Below are positions 1 through 9,176 of a stretch of 53,463 bases of DNA, piece by piece (the stretch's first letter is position 1; the number at the start of each line of letters is the position of its first letter). The notes below the pieces were generated by a model. That model ran no database searches, had not been told where the DNA came from, and was given only the letters and a program-made list of their open reading frames with translations. The translations under genes and the position numbers were made by a program. The stretch is from Fusobacterium perfoetens (GTDB lineage: Bacteria; Fusobacteriota; Fusobacteriia; Fusobacteriales; Fusobacteriaceae): positions 1 to 53,463 of the forward strand of contig NZ_JADYTX010000010.1 in assembly GCF_021531475.1 (NCBI RefSeq). The letters are read 5' to 3'.

Positions 1-100
1 TATTTTTGTGATGCATTTTTTTAAATTAACAAATTTATTTAATTTTTTTATTTTTGACTTGACATTTAATAGTTAGTCTTAAATTTTTTCAAAATAAAAA

Positions 101-145
101 GCTCCCTTTGATTATATACTGAAAAATATATTTTATCAAGGGAGC
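101..145 (-). terminator. Terminator after csoR
   Basis: Inverted repeat with arms 101-112 and 135-145 (GCTCCCTTTGAT / ATCAAGGGAGC, one bulged base). On the minus strand it is followed by a T-rich run. It closes the copA-csoR operon, 5 bases past the csoR stop. Positions 1-100 hold no gene that I can see. Confidence 0.85.
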
Positions 146-150
146 ATTTA

Positions 151-492
151 TTAAAGTTTTAACATTTTATCTAAAGTATGAATTAACTCTTCTATTATTT
201 TTTCTTCTTTACCAGCTTTTATCTCATCTACTACACAGTGTTTCAAATGTCCTTCAAGAATAAGCTTAGAAACTCCACCAAGAGCTGCTCTAACTGATGA
301 AATTTGATTTAGGACATCATCACAATAAGCATCTTTTTCTATCATATTGCTTATTCCTTTTATCTGTCCCTCTATTCTATTTAGACGAACTTTTAGTTTT
401 TTCTTTATATCATAGGTACAATAATTTGCACAAAAACTTTTTTTCTCTTCGTTTTCATTATGTTGACACTCTTTACATAAATCTTTTTCCAT
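151..492 (-). CDS. csoR: CsoR/FrmR-family metal-sensing repressor
   Basis: A 113-residue all-helical repressor of the CsoR/RcnR/FrmR family. Members bind operator DNA without metal and release it when Cu(I), Ni, Zn or an aldehyde is bound. The copper-type ligand set is visible: Cys57, His82 and Cys86, with the 25- and 4-residue spacings of mycobacterial CsoR. An N-terminal extension carries four more cysteines (6, 9, 21, 25), which the core family does not need and which may add a metal site. The gene lies 10 bases downstream of copA on the same strand, so both are one transcript from the operator at about 3.12 kb, giving autoregulation. The ATG has an AGGAG site. A copper role is inferred from the residues and the neighbour. 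Control of the Zn-type ATPase at 19.26 kb is suggested by its near-identical operator. Confidence 0.92.
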   Translation of the reverse strand: MEKDLCKECQHNENEEKKSFCANYCTYDIKKKLKVRLNRIEGQIKGISNMIEKDAYCDDVLNQISSVRAALGGVSKLILEGHLKHCVVDEIKAGKEEKIIEELIHTLDKMLKL

Positions 493-502
493 CTCAATCT
501 CC

Positions 503-3094
503 TTATTTGTTAAAATTTCTAAGTCTTAAAGCATTAGTTACAACTGAAACTGAACTCATAGCCATAGCAGCTCCAGCCACCATAGGATTTAATAAAGCAC
601 CTGTAAATGGATATAAAATTCCAGCTGCTACTGGTATTCCTAAACTATTATATAAAAATGCCCAGAATAGATTTTCTTTGATATTTTTTATAGTGGCGTG
701 ACTAAGTCTTATAGCCACTTCAACATCTTTTAAATCCTCTTTCATAAGAACAATATCTGCACTCTCAATAGCTATATCAGTTCCGCCACCGATAGCTATT
801 CCAATATTAGCTTGAGATAAGGCTGGAGAATCGTTTATTCCGTCTCCTACCATTGCCACATTATATCCCTCTTCTTGTAATCTTTTTACTTCTAAATATT
901 TATCCTCTGGACTAACCTCTGATAAAATAATATCTATTCCTACTTTTTTCCCAATTATCTCAGCGGTTTCTTTTTTATCTCCAGTTATCATAGCAACTTT
1001 CATTCCCATTTTTTTAAGATTTGCTATACTTTCCACAGAATTTTCTTTTATCTTGTCAGCTACTCCAATAACTCCTATATATTTATCATCAATTCCTACA
1101 AAAATAGGTGTTTTTCCTTCACGAGCTAATCTATTTCCATCTTCTTCCCTAAAATCTTTAACAGATTTGTTTACAAATAGTTTTTTATTACCAACATAGA
1201 TTTTTTTATTATCTATCTCTCCGATAATCCCCTCACCAGAGATATTTAAAAAGTTTTCTACTTTTAATTTTCCTAAAACATTTCCAAGCTTTTCACTTTC
1301 GTTGACTATTGCCTCTCCTAGTGGGTGGTCTGAATATTTTTCTAAAGTTCCTATAATTTCTAAAATCTCTTTTTGAGAATATTTACTCTCATCTAAAATC
1401 AAATCTGTTACGGCAGGTTTTCCCTCTGTTATTGTACCTGTTTTATCAAAAACAATCATATTTACTTTATGAGCTTTTTCTAGTGCCTCTCCAGATTTTA
1501 TTAAAATTCCAAGCTCTGCCCCTCTACCAGTTCCAACCATTATAGCTGTTGGTGTAGCAAGACCTAAAGAGCAAGGACAAGCAATAACTAAAACAGAGAT
1601 TAAGATTGTAAGAGAAAATACTTGTGGGTTCATTGTAAGAGAAACTTTTCCTGTAACTCCTAACACATACCATAAAACACTTGCTATAATAGCAATCACA
1701 ATAACTATCGGTACAAAATATCTTGAGACTTCGTCAGCAATTTTTGCTATTGGAGCTTTCGACTCTTGAGCATCTTCTACCAATTTTATTATTTTTGAAA
1801 GAACAGTATCTTTTCCTACTGCTGTTGCCTCTATTTTTAAAGCACCATTTTTATTTATTGTGGCTCCAAAAACATTATCTCCAACACCTTTTTTTACAGA
1901 GATACTTTCTCCAGTAAGCATCGCCTCGTCTATATAGCTATTTCCCTCAATAACTTTTCCGTCAACTGGCACACTTTCTCCTGGTTTTATAAGAACAATA
2001 TCTCCCACTATAACTTCATTTACATCTATTTTTATAAGTTGATTATTTTTTATAATTGTGGCTGTCTTTGATTGTAGACCCATAAGTTTTTTTATAGCCT
2101 CAGAGGTTTTTCCCTTACTTCTTTTTTCTAAAAGCTTTCCAAATCTAATAAGAGCTATAATAACCACAGCTGATTCATAATAAAGACTGTGTACATATTC
2201 TAATTTTCCATTAAATATTTCAAAAGTTCCATAAAGGCTGTATAAAAATGCTGCTCCAGTTCCCATTGCTATTAGAGAATCCATATTTGGAGATTTTCTA
2301 ATAAGTGATGAAATTCCCACTGTGTAAAAATTTCTTCCTGTATATAGAACAGGGATTGTAAGTACAAGTTGGATAAGAGCATAATTTATTGGATTTTCCA
2401 TTGGATTTATTATACTAGGTAGGGGGAAACCTATCATATGTCCCATTGTAATATAAAATACTATAAGTGCCAAAACTATTGAGAATTTAAACTCCATTAC
2501 CTCTCTTTTTTCAAGAAGTTCTTTCTCTTTGAAAAACTCCTCAGTAATCTCCTCTTCTCTCATAGCTTTGTAACCAAGAGAATCTATTTTTTCAATAATC
2601 TCATCTATTTTTATTTTTGAGTTATCAAATAAAAATCTTCCCTTATTTGTAGCAAGATTTACTACTGCCTCTTGGACACCATCTAATTTTCCAATATTTC
2701 TTTCTATATTTGCCACACAAGCTTGGCAGTGAATATTTTCTATTTTTAGACTTATTTGTGAAATATTTTTATTTTCTGTTTCTTCAGAGTTTTTAAATTT
2801 TTCACATCTCTCAACTGGTTTTGATTCTTCTAAGTTTTTTTCACAACAAGAATCTAAATTACAGTTTTTTTTTACGTCCTCTGTTACTTCAGATTCTATT
2901 CCATATCCTAATTCAACTATTCTCTCTTCTATCTCTTTTTTTCCAAGTTTTGTTTCATCAAAAGATATATCCATAACCTTAGTTGCTAAATCTACTTTAG
3001 CAGATGAAACTCCATCAAATTCTTTAAAAGAATTTTCTATTTTGTTGACACACATTATGCAACCAACACCTGATAATTTAAATTTTTTATCCAT
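503..3094 (-). CDS. copA: Copper-exporting P1B-type ATPase CopA
   Basis: An 863-residue inner-membrane pump that exports Cu(I) using ATP. Two N-terminal heavy-metal-associated domains carry CxxC pairs at Cys12/15 and Cys123/126. The linker between them has four further cysteines (78, 83, 84, 97), an unusual enrichment. The membrane metal site is CPC followed by SLGLATPTA, the Cu(I) type. The phosphorylation motif DKTGTITEG, the SDHPLGE nucleotide-binding motif and the GDGINDSPAL hinge follow. The C-terminal helix has the copper-ATPase signature MSSVSVVTNALRL. It is first gene of a copA-csoR operon, with a CsoR-type operator just upstream. The length suits a two-HMA CopA. No broken motif was found. 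Confidence 0.96.
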   Translation of the reverse strand: MDKKFKLSGVGCIMCVNKIENSFKEFDGVSSAKVDLATKVMDISFDETKLGKKEIEERIVELGYGIESEVTEDVKKNCNLDSCCEKNLEESKPVERCEKFKNSEETENKNISQISLKIENIHCQACVANIERNIGKLDGVQEAVVNLATNKGRFLFDNSKIKIDEIIEKIDSLGYKAMREEEITEEFFKEKELLEKREVMEFKFSIVLALIVFYITMGHMIGFPLPSIINPMENPINYALIQLVLTIPVLYTGRNFYTVGISSLIRKSPNMDSLIAMGTGAAFLYSLYGTFEIFNGKLEYVHSLYYESAVVIIALIRFGKLLEKRSKGKTSEAIKKLMGLQSKTATIIKNNQLIKIDVNEVIVGDIVLIKPGESVPVDGKVIEGNSYIDEAMLTGESISVKKGVGDNVFGATINKNGALKIEATAVGKDTVLSKIIKLVEDAQESKAPIAKIADEVSRYFVPIVIVIAIIASVLWYVLGVTGKVSLTMNPQVFSLTILISVLVIACPCSLGLATPTAIMVGTGRGAELGILIKSGEALEKAHKVNMIVFDKTGTITEGKPAVTDLILDESKYSQKEILEIIGTLEKYSDHPLGEAIVNESEKLGNVLGKLKVENFLNISGEGIIGEIDNKKIYVGNKKLFVNKSVKDFREEDGNRLAREGKTPIFVGIDDKYIGVIGVADKIKENSVESIANLKKMGMKVAMITGDKKETAEIIGKKVGIDIILSEVSPEDKYLEVKRLQEEGYNVAMVGDGINDSPALSQANIGIAIGGGTDIAIESADIVLMKEDLKDVEVAIRLSHATIKNIKENLFWAFLYNSLGIPVAAGILYPFTGALLNPMVAGAAMAMSSVSVVTNALRLRNFNK

Positions 3095-3112
3095 AGTAAT
3101 ACTCCTTTCAAA

Positions 3113-3163
3113 ATAGGGTACCCCCCTATTTAAAAGAATATCATATTCCTATAAAAAAGTCAA
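3113..3163 (-). promoter_or_regulatory. copA promoter with CsoR-type operator
   Basis: Read on the minus strand: -35 TTGACT (3158-3163), a 17-base spacer, and -10 TATTCT (3135-3140) with an upstream TG. Then, 5 bases on, comes the near-palindrome ATAGGGGGGTACCCTAT (3113-3129) over the expected start of transcription. A G/C-tract palindrome flanked by AT is the form of CsoR operators. The same 17-base site, 15 of 17 identical, occurs at 19223-19239 in the same position relative to its promoter. Repression by CsoR is inferred. Confidence 0.85.
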
Positions 3164-3354
3164 TAGAATCATAATATTTTATTTACAAAGTATATTTTAT
3201 TTTTTTTACAAATTTATTATATTTTAATCTGAACTAAGTTTTATAAAAATAATAAGTTATATCTTTGATAGAATTTTATATTTGTGTATTTATAAATTAT
3301 TTGATATAATTTATCCATATGTTTATTTTGTATAATATAATTTAGGGGTGAAAA

Positions 3355-4710
3355 ATGAAAATAATTATAGTGGGAGCTGGAAAAATAGGAGAACTATTGT
3401 GTAAAGACCTTTCTACAGAAGGAAACGATATTACTCTTATTGAAGAAAATCCTAAAATTTTAGATAGGATCTTATCTTCTTCAGATATTATGGGACTTGA
3501 AGGAAATGGTACTAACTGTGAAATTTTAAAAGAGGCTTATATTGAGACTGCTGACATTTTTATAGCTGTTACTCATTCTGATGAAATCAATATAATCTCT
3601 TCAATAATGGCAAAAAAACTGGGTGCAAAATATACTATCGCTAGGGTTAGAAATCCTGAATATTCTTCTCAAATGAAATTTATGAGTGAATCTTTAGGTA
3701 TAGATATGATGATAAATCCTGAATCAGAGGCAGCATATTTCATAACTAGAAACTTACAATTTCCAAATGCTTTAAATGTTGAGTCATTTGCTGGAAATAA
3801 AGTTAATATGGTTGAAGTTTTAGTTGAGAAAAATACTTATCTTGATGGATTAAAACTTAAAGATTTTAAACATAATCACTTTAGCACAATCTTAGTGTGT
3901 ATCGTTCAAAGAGGACAAGAGGTTTATATACCAACTGGTAACTTCGTTCTTGAAGAGGGTGACAGAATCTATGTTACTGGTGGACAATCTCAACTTTCTG
4001 AATTTTATAAATCACTTGGACATAAAGAAGAAAGAGTTAAATCTGTTCTTATAATCGGTGGAGGAAAAATTTCTCACTACCTAGTAGAACAACTACTTAA
4101 TAAAAAAATGAAAGTTAAAGTCATAGAGATAAATGAAGAAAAAGCTCTTGCTCTTAGTGAGACTTTTGAACATGCAAGTGTTATCTGTGGAGATGGTACT
4201 AACAGCCAACTTCTTGATGAAGAAAGAATAACTGAGTTTGATGCTTGTATATCTTTAACTGGTATTGATGAAGAAAATATCATACTTTCTATGTATGCTA
4301 ATAAAATGGGAGTTAAAAAGACTATAACAAAAATAAATGGAATATCTCTATTTAATTTCTTAGAGCTTGATGGATTACAATCTATTGTCACTCCAAAAAA
4401 ATTAACTGCTGACAATATTGTTAAAAAAGTTCGTTCTCTTATAAACTCTCAAGGAGAAAATATAGAAACTCTTTATAGAATCGCTGATAATAAAGTAGAG
4501 GCTATCGAGTTTAAAATTCCTAAAGATAGCTCTCTTATAAATGTTCCTTTAAAAGAACTTCCAATCAAAGAAAATGTACTTATCACATATATCATAAGAA
4601 ACAATGAACTTATCTTCCCAGGTGGTTCTGACATTCTTTTAGAAAATGATAGAATTATCATTGTTACTACTGAAAAATATCTAAATGATGTTAATAAAAT
4701 TTTAAGATAG
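3355..4710 (+). CDS. trkA: Trk potassium uptake NAD-binding subunit TrkA
   Basis: A 451-residue cytoplasmic gating subunit of the Trk K+ channel. It has the duplicated E. coli-type layout: RCK_N (about 1-120, GAGKIGE nucleotide loop), RCK_C (about 140-225), second RCK_N (about 228-345, GGGKISH loop, with an acidic residue ending the second strand) and second RCK_C (about 370-451). Shorter KtrA proteins have only one such half. It sits 10 bases upstream of trkH in the same direction, an operon encoding both halves of the transporter. Some RCK_C domains in low-GC bacteria bind cyclic di-AMP, and the c-di-AMP synthase gene disA is the next locus. Binding here is not shown by the sequence. Confidence 0.95.
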   Translation: MKIIIVGAGKIGELLCKDLSTEGNDITLIEENPKILDRILSSSDIMGLEGNGTNCEILKEAYIETADIFIAVTHSDEINIISSIMAKKLGAKYTIARVRNPEYSSQMKFMSESLGIDMMINPESEAAYFITRNLQFPNALNVESFAGNKVNMVEVLVEKNTYLDGLKLKDFKHNHFSTILVCIVQRGQEVYIPTGNFVLEEGDRIYVTGGQSQLSEFYKSLGHKEERVKSVLIIGGGKISHYLVEQLLNKKMKVKVIEINEEKALALSETFEHASVICGDGTNSQLLDEERITEFDACISLTGIDEENIILSMYANKMGVKKTITKINGISLFNFLELDGLQSIVTPKKLTADNIVKKVRSLINSQGENIETLYRIADNKVEAIEFKIPKDSSLINVPLKELPIKENVLITYIIRNNELIFPGGSDILLENDRIIIVTTEKYLNDVNKILR

Positions 4711-4720
4711 TGGTGATTGT

Positions 4721-6172
4721 ATGAACAATAAAATGATTAAATATGTAATTGGACTTATTCTAAAATTAGAAGCTGGATTTATGATAATCCCTTTCATTTT
4801 AACTTTTGTTTATAAAGAGCCTTTTATTTTAAAAGTATCTTTTCTATCAACAATAGTTGTATTACTGATGGCTAGTTTTTTTCTTTCGAGAAAATCTCCA
4901 GAAAATACAAAGATATTTGCAAAAGAGGGTCTGGTTATTGTTGCTCTATCTTGGATAGCTCTTTCAGCTTTTGGGGCTTTACCATTTGTTATCAGTGGAA
5001 AAATTCCATCTTTTATAGACGCTTTCTTTGAAGTTGTCAGTGGATTTACTACTACTGGAGCTAGTATTCTTACAAACGTTGAGGCTTTGGACAAATCTTT
5101 ATTGTATTGGAGAAGTTTTACTCACCTTGTTGGAGGTATGGGAGTTTTAGTTTTAGCTCTGGCAATACTACCTAAGAATAATAACCAATCAATGCATATA
5201 ATGAAAGCCGAAGTTCCCGGTCCAACTGTTGGAAAACTTGTAGCAAAGATGTCGTATAACTCAAGAATCCTTTATATGATTTATCTTTTTATAACAGGAA
5301 CTATCGTTGTTTTTCTTCTGCTTGGAGGAATGTCACTATTTGATGCTGTTACTCATGCCTTTGGTACTGTTGGTACTGGAGGATTTGGAATAAAAAATAC
5401 AAGTGTTGCTTACTATCAAAGTCCTTATATAGAGTATGTTTTAGGAATAGGTATGTTACTTTGTGGTATGAACTTCAACCTTTTCTATGCACTACTACTT
5501 AAAAACTTTAAACAAGTTTATAAAAATGAGGAACTTAGATTTTATCTATCAGTTGTAGGACTTTCTATTTTATTTATTTGTATAAATATCTATCCTAGTT
5601 ATGATAGTGTATCTCATCTTTTTAGAGATGTATTCTTTACAGTTTCATCAGTAGTTACTACAACAGGATTTTCTACTGCTGACTTTGATAAATGGCCAAT
5701 ATTCTCAAAAACTATTCTTTTACTTTTGATGTTTATGGGAGGTTGTGCTGGTTCAACTGCTGGAGGATTTAAAGTATCAAGGGTCGTTGTACTTTTTAAA
5801 TCTGCAATAAATGAGTTTAGAAGAGTTGGTACTCCTAATAGAGTTTTCAGTATAAAAATGGACGGAAAAATAATATCTAAAGAGTTGTTTGGAAGTATCG
5901 GAACATACTTAATATTATATATAACAGTTTTCTTTGTTTTAATATTATGTATAGCTCCAGAATCTCCTGATTTTGCATCAGCTTTCAGTGCTGTTTCAGC
6001 TACTTTCAACAATATCGGTCCTGGACTTAGTGTAGTTGGTCCAACTTGCAACTACTCACATTTTTCTGATTTTAATAAAATCGTTTTATCATTTAGTATG
6101 TTACTTGGTAGACTAGAGATTTTCCCAATACTTATCCTATTCTCTCCAAGCCTTTACCAAAAAAATAGATAA
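4721..6172 (+). CDS. trkH: Trk potassium channel membrane subunit TrkH
   Basis: A 483-residue inner-membrane protein forming the K+ pore that TrkA gates. The four pore repeats show their selectivity-filter segments: TTTGAS near residue 108, GTVGTGGFG near 222, VVTTTGFSTAD near 313 and NNIGPGLS near 430. These alternate with hydrophobic helices over the whole length, which is typical of TrkH. The ATG follows the trkA stop by 10 bases with a GGTGAT site. A bidirectional terminator follows directly. Nothing is missing. Confidence 0.95.
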   Translation: MNNKMIKYVIGLILKLEAGFMIIPFILTFVYKEPFILKVSFLSTIVVLLMASFFLSRKSPENTKIFAKEGLVIVALSWIALSAFGALPFVISGKIPSFIDAFFEVVSGFTTTGASILTNVEALDKSLLYWRSFTHLVGGMGVLVLALAILPKNNNQSMHIMKAEVPGPTVGKLVAKMSYNSRILYMIYLFITGTIVVFLLLGGMSLFDAVTHAFGTVGTGGFGIKNTSVAYYQSPYIEYVLGIGMLLCGMNFNLFYALLLKNFKQVYKNEELRFYLSVVGLSILFICINIYPSYDSVSHLFRDVFFTVSSVVTTTGFSTADFDKWPIFSKTILLLLMFMGGCAGSTAGGFKVSRVVVLFKSAINEFRRVGTPNRVFSIKMDGKIISKELFGSIGTYLILYITVFFVLILCIAPESPDFASAFSAVSATFNNIGPGLSVVGPTCNYSHFSDFNKIVLSFSMLLGRLEIFPILILFSPSLYQKNR

Positions 6173-6179
6173 AAAAATA

Positions 6180-6210
6180 AGACTATTGTGGTTTTTAGCT
6201 ACAATAGTCT
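6180..6210. terminator. Bidirectional terminator between trkH and disA
   Basis: Perfect 10-base arms AGACTATTGT (6180-6189) and ACAATAGTCT (6201-6210). A T run follows on the plus strand, and an A run precedes it that reads as T on the minus strand. It serves both convergent genes. Confidence 0.9.
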
Positions 6211-6218
6211 TTTTATTA

Positions 6219-7280
6219 TTATTTATCTAATTCAATTGTAAACTTAAGTCTTTCTATACCTTTTTTAATCGCATTTGCTTTAAACTTACTTATACCTTTT
6301 GTTTCTACTAGTTCATCAACACTAGCCTCTTGAATTTTTGGTAAATCTCCAAATTTTTCTATAAGAGCATCTATGTCTTTAGAGTTAATTTTACCAAATT
6401 TTCCAAGTATTCTATATCCTTTTGGAGTAATTGTATTATCTAGTTTTGAAGCTGTTTTTCCAAATCCAAGTAATGACGCAATCTTTGTAAGGTCAAAAAT
6501 CTCTGTATCGTCCATCTTAGCTAAATCTGATTTTAGCATTTCAATATCTTCATCTTCTTCGCCTTTTATATAATAATCACTTAAAAATTCATTTTTCTCA
6601 TCTTCAATACCTTTTAAAAGGTCTTCAAGTTGTAGGTCAATAAGATTTCCTTCACTTCCAAGTTCTTGTATACATTCATAAACATATCTTTTAATTCTGT
6701 TAATCATTTCAAATTTTTGTAACACTTGACACACATCTTCAACTGTTACCATATCATCTAACTCAAGAATAGTTAAATTCCCAAGACCTTGTTCCAAAAC
6801 TTTTGTATATCTTTCTAGGGTATTAAAGGCTTGTGACGCCTCGTTAGTAAGCTCTAAAAGATTTTTTAATTTGTAACGTTCTTCACCTTTATAAAGAGTC
6901 AAAACTCTCTTTCTTTCAGAGATAGCTATAACAAGTCTATTAAGTTGTTTTGCTACCCTTTGAGCTGTTCTGTGTCTTGTACCACTTTCATCAGTAAGAT
7001 ATTTTATATTAGGTTGAAGATGAACGTTAGCATATAAAATTTTTGAAATTTTTTCATCTAAGATTATAGCTCCGTCCATTTTAGCAAGTTCAAAAAGTCT
7101 TTCTGGAGTATATTCACAATCTAGTAAAAATCCTCCATCAATTAGCTTTTCTACCTCTTCATCTATACCAACAACAATTAAAGCTCCCTTATTTCCATCT
7201 AAAATATTGTCTAATCCCTCTCTTAGTTTTGTTCCTGGTTGAACTAAACTAAACACATCTAACATTTTTTCTCTATCCAT
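6219..7280 (-). CDS. disA: Diadenylate cyclase / DNA integrity scanning protein DisA
   Basis: A 353-residue octameric DNA-scanning protein that makes c-di-AMP from two ATP. The N-terminal DAC domain (about 1-145) shows the DGA motif in MDGAIILDEK and the RHR motif in SGTRHRTA, both needed for synthesis. A helical linker follows, and the C-terminal helix-hairpin-helix domain (about 280-353) contains the repeated KGISKFKA-type hairpin. It is the last gene of the radA-disA pair, 3 bases after radA, an arrangement also found in Bacillus and Clostridium. It converges on trkAH. Catalytic motifs are intact, so an active cyclase is expected. Confidence 0.96.
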   Translation of the reverse strand: MDREKMLDVFSLVQPGTKLREGLDNILDGNKGALIVVGIDEEVEKLIDGGFLLDCEYTPERLFELAKMDGAIILDEKISKILYANVHLQPNIKYLTDESGTRHRTAQRVAKQLNRLVIAISERKRVLTLYKGEERYKLKNLLELTNEASQAFNTLERYTKVLEQGLGNLTILELDDMVTVEDVCQVLQKFEMINRIKRYVYECIQELGSEGNLIDLQLEDLLKGIEDEKNEFLSDYYIKGEEDEDIEMLKSDLAKMDDTEIFDLTKIASLLGFGKTASKLDNTITPKGYRILGKFGKINSKDIDALIEKFGDLPKIQEASVDELVETKGISKFKANAIKKGIERLKFTIELDK

Positions 7281-7283
7281 ATG

Positions 7284-8657
7284 TTAAATCCTTTCTAAAA
7301 ACTCATCTAAGTTTTTAAGATAAATTAATTTTAAATTGTAAGTTTTTTTCTCTACCTCTTTTCTATTTGCCTCAGGAACATATACCCCTTTAAATCCTAA
7401 TTTTTCTAGCTCCCTCAGTCTTTTATCTATAAAAAATACCTTTCTTATCTCTCCTCTTAAGCCAAGCTCTCCAATAGCAGCAATTTTTTGACTTATCTCT
7501 ACATTTTTGTAAACTGACATCAAAGATATTAAAGCTCCCAAATCTGCAGCAGGGTCTTTTATAGATATTCCTCCCGGGATATTAACAAAGACATCTTTCA
7601 TTCCCAAGTTAATTCCCATTCTTTTTTCTCCAATTGCCATTAAAATCTGTATTCTATTTTTATCAAATCCTTGTACAACTCTTTTAGGAATCCCTATTGG
7701 ATTTCCATCAGTTATAAGGGTTTGAACTTCTAAAAGAAATACTTTTGTCCCCTCTAAAACTGGTACAATCATACTTCCTATATTTTTTTCATTTCTCTCA
7801 CTTATAAAATATTCTGAAGAGTTTTGAATCTCCCTCAGTCCATCTTCTTCCATACTAAAAATAGCCAGTTCATTGGTAGAACCAAATCTATTTTTTTCAC
7901 TTCTTAAAATCCGATAGAATAACCCCTCTTCTCCCTCAAATGTAAAAACAGCGTCAACCATATGTTCTAGCATCTTTGGTCCTGCAACTTTTCCATCTTT
8001 GGTAATATGACCAACTATAAAGAAACATATATTATTTTTCTTAGCTGCATCAACAATCTTTAAAGTTGCCTCTCTTATCTGAGTAGGAGTACCAGCTATT
8101 GAGTCACTAGCCTCACTATAAAGAGTTTGGATAGAATCTATCACAACTACCTTTGGTTTTTTTGAAGTCACATATTCATAAATTTTATCTACATTGGTTT
8201 CTGACATAAGATATAGATTTTTATTTTTTATTCCTAGTCTTTCACCACGACTTTTTATTTGTGAAAGAGATTCTTCTCCAGATATATAAAGTATCTCCCC
8301 ATAGTTTGTATATTCATTTGCCATCTGTAAAAGAAGAGTTGATTTTCCAATCCCCGGATTTCCTGTAAGAAGTATTACCTCTCCTTGTACAAGTCCACCA
8401 CCAAGAAGTCTATCAAACTCCTTTATATGAGATTTATATCTAAAGTTTTCTTCCATCTTAATCTCATCAAAAGAAACTACTTTTTTATCTAACTCACTAA
8501 AAGAAAGAGTCGGTTTAGCCATTTTTGTATTGGCCACATTGTTTACAACCTCTTCTTCAAGAGTTCCCCACTCTCCACAGTTTGGACATTTTCCCATCCA
8601 TTTTATACTTTTGTAACCACACTCAGTGCAAACATACATAGGTTTTTCTTTTGCCAT
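7284..8657 (-). CDS. radA: DNA repair protein RadA
   Basis: A 457-residue RecA-like helicase that drives branch migration during recombination. It has an N-terminal four-cysteine zinc finger (CTECGYKS and GKCPNCGEW, residues 10-31), a Walker A loop GNPGIGKST near residue 98, the RadA-specific KNRFGS motif near 256, and a C-terminal Lon-protease-like domain (about 290-457) in which GDP-type proteolytic residues are not expected. It lies between coaD and disA on the same strand with very short gaps, so it is probably co-transcribed with them. Confidence 0.96.
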   Translation of the reverse strand: MAKEKPMYVCTECGYKSIKWMGKCPNCGEWGTLEEEVVNNVANTKMAKPTLSFSELDKKVVSFDEIKMEENFRYKSHIKEFDRLLGGGLVQGEVILLTGNPGIGKSTLLLQMANEYTNYGEILYISGEESLSQIKSRGERLGIKNKNLYLMSETNVDKIYEYVTSKKPKVVVIDSIQTLYSEASDSIAGTPTQIREATLKIVDAAKKNNICFFIVGHITKDGKVAGPKMLEHMVDAVFTFEGEEGLFYRILRSEKNRFGSTNELAIFSMEEDGLREIQNSSEYFISERNEKNIGSMIVPVLEGTKVFLLEVQTLITDGNPIGIPKRVVQGFDKNRIQILMAIGEKRMGINLGMKDVFVNIPGGISIKDPAADLGALISLMSVYKNVEISQKIAAIGELGLRGEIRKVFFIDKRLRELEKLGFKGVYVPEANRKEVEKKTYNLKLIYLKNLDEFLERI

Positions 8658-8671
8658 ACAACTCCTCCTTT

Positions 8672-9166
8672 TTATTTAGGAGCAAATTTTTTTCCTCTCT
8701 CTAAAACCCTTTGAGCTATTCTTTCATCTACATAACACTCTACTTTTCCACCATATCTTGCAATCTCTCTAGCAGCAGTTGAGCTTGTGTGCATATATTC
8801 TTTTAAAGCTGGTAAAAAAACTGTATCTACTTTTTTATCAGATATAATATAGTTTCCATCTGCAAAATAAAGTTCTAAAGCACAATCCTCTTGATTTCTT
8901 ACACCTTTTACAATTATGCTTAGATCTCTTTCTATAAGATAGTTTACTAAAAGTCCTGAATATGAATCTATCTCTATATTGTCAATATCTTGTAAAAGTT
9001 CTTTTACCATTTCTGTTCTCTCTTCTAAAGAAAACCAATATTTTTTCTCACTGTTATTACCAACAACTACAATAAGTTTATCAAACATCTTAGCTGCTCT
9101 TTTTATAACATCTTGATGCCCTAAAGTAATAGGGTCAAAACTTCCTGAATATACCCCGACTCTCAT
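8672..9166 (-). CDS. coaD: Phosphopantetheine adenylyltransferase CoaD
   Basis: A 164-residue enzyme making dephospho-CoA from 4'-phosphopantetheine and ATP, the fourth step from pantothenate. The nucleotidyltransferase motif TLGH follows GSFDPI at residues 7-18, and the second signature is the STAAREIA segment near residue 127. The reading frame stays open for 11 more codons upstream, but the ATG at 9166 has a GGAGG site 6 bases before it and matches the usual MRxGVYxGSFDP start, so I use that. It follows rng by 10 bases. Confidence 0.95.
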   Translation of the reverse strand: MRVGVYSGSFDPITLGHQDVIKRAAKMFDKLIVVVGNNSEKKYWFSLEERTEMVKELLQDIDNIEIDSYSGLLVNYLIERDLSIIVKGVRNQEDCALELYFADGNYIISDKKVDTVFLPALKEYMHTSSTAAREIARYGGKVECYVDERIAQRVLERGKKFAPK

Positions 9167-9176
9167 ATTTCCTCCG

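Noticed and set aside
297-701. Plus-strand open frame of 134 codons
   Set aside because: It is antisense to csoR and the end of copA, both with full family motifs, has no ribosome site and no sensible protein pattern.
5614-6051. Minus-strand open frame of 145 codons inside trkH
   Set aside because: It mirrors the pore-coding region of trkH; composition follows the complementary strand and no motif is present.
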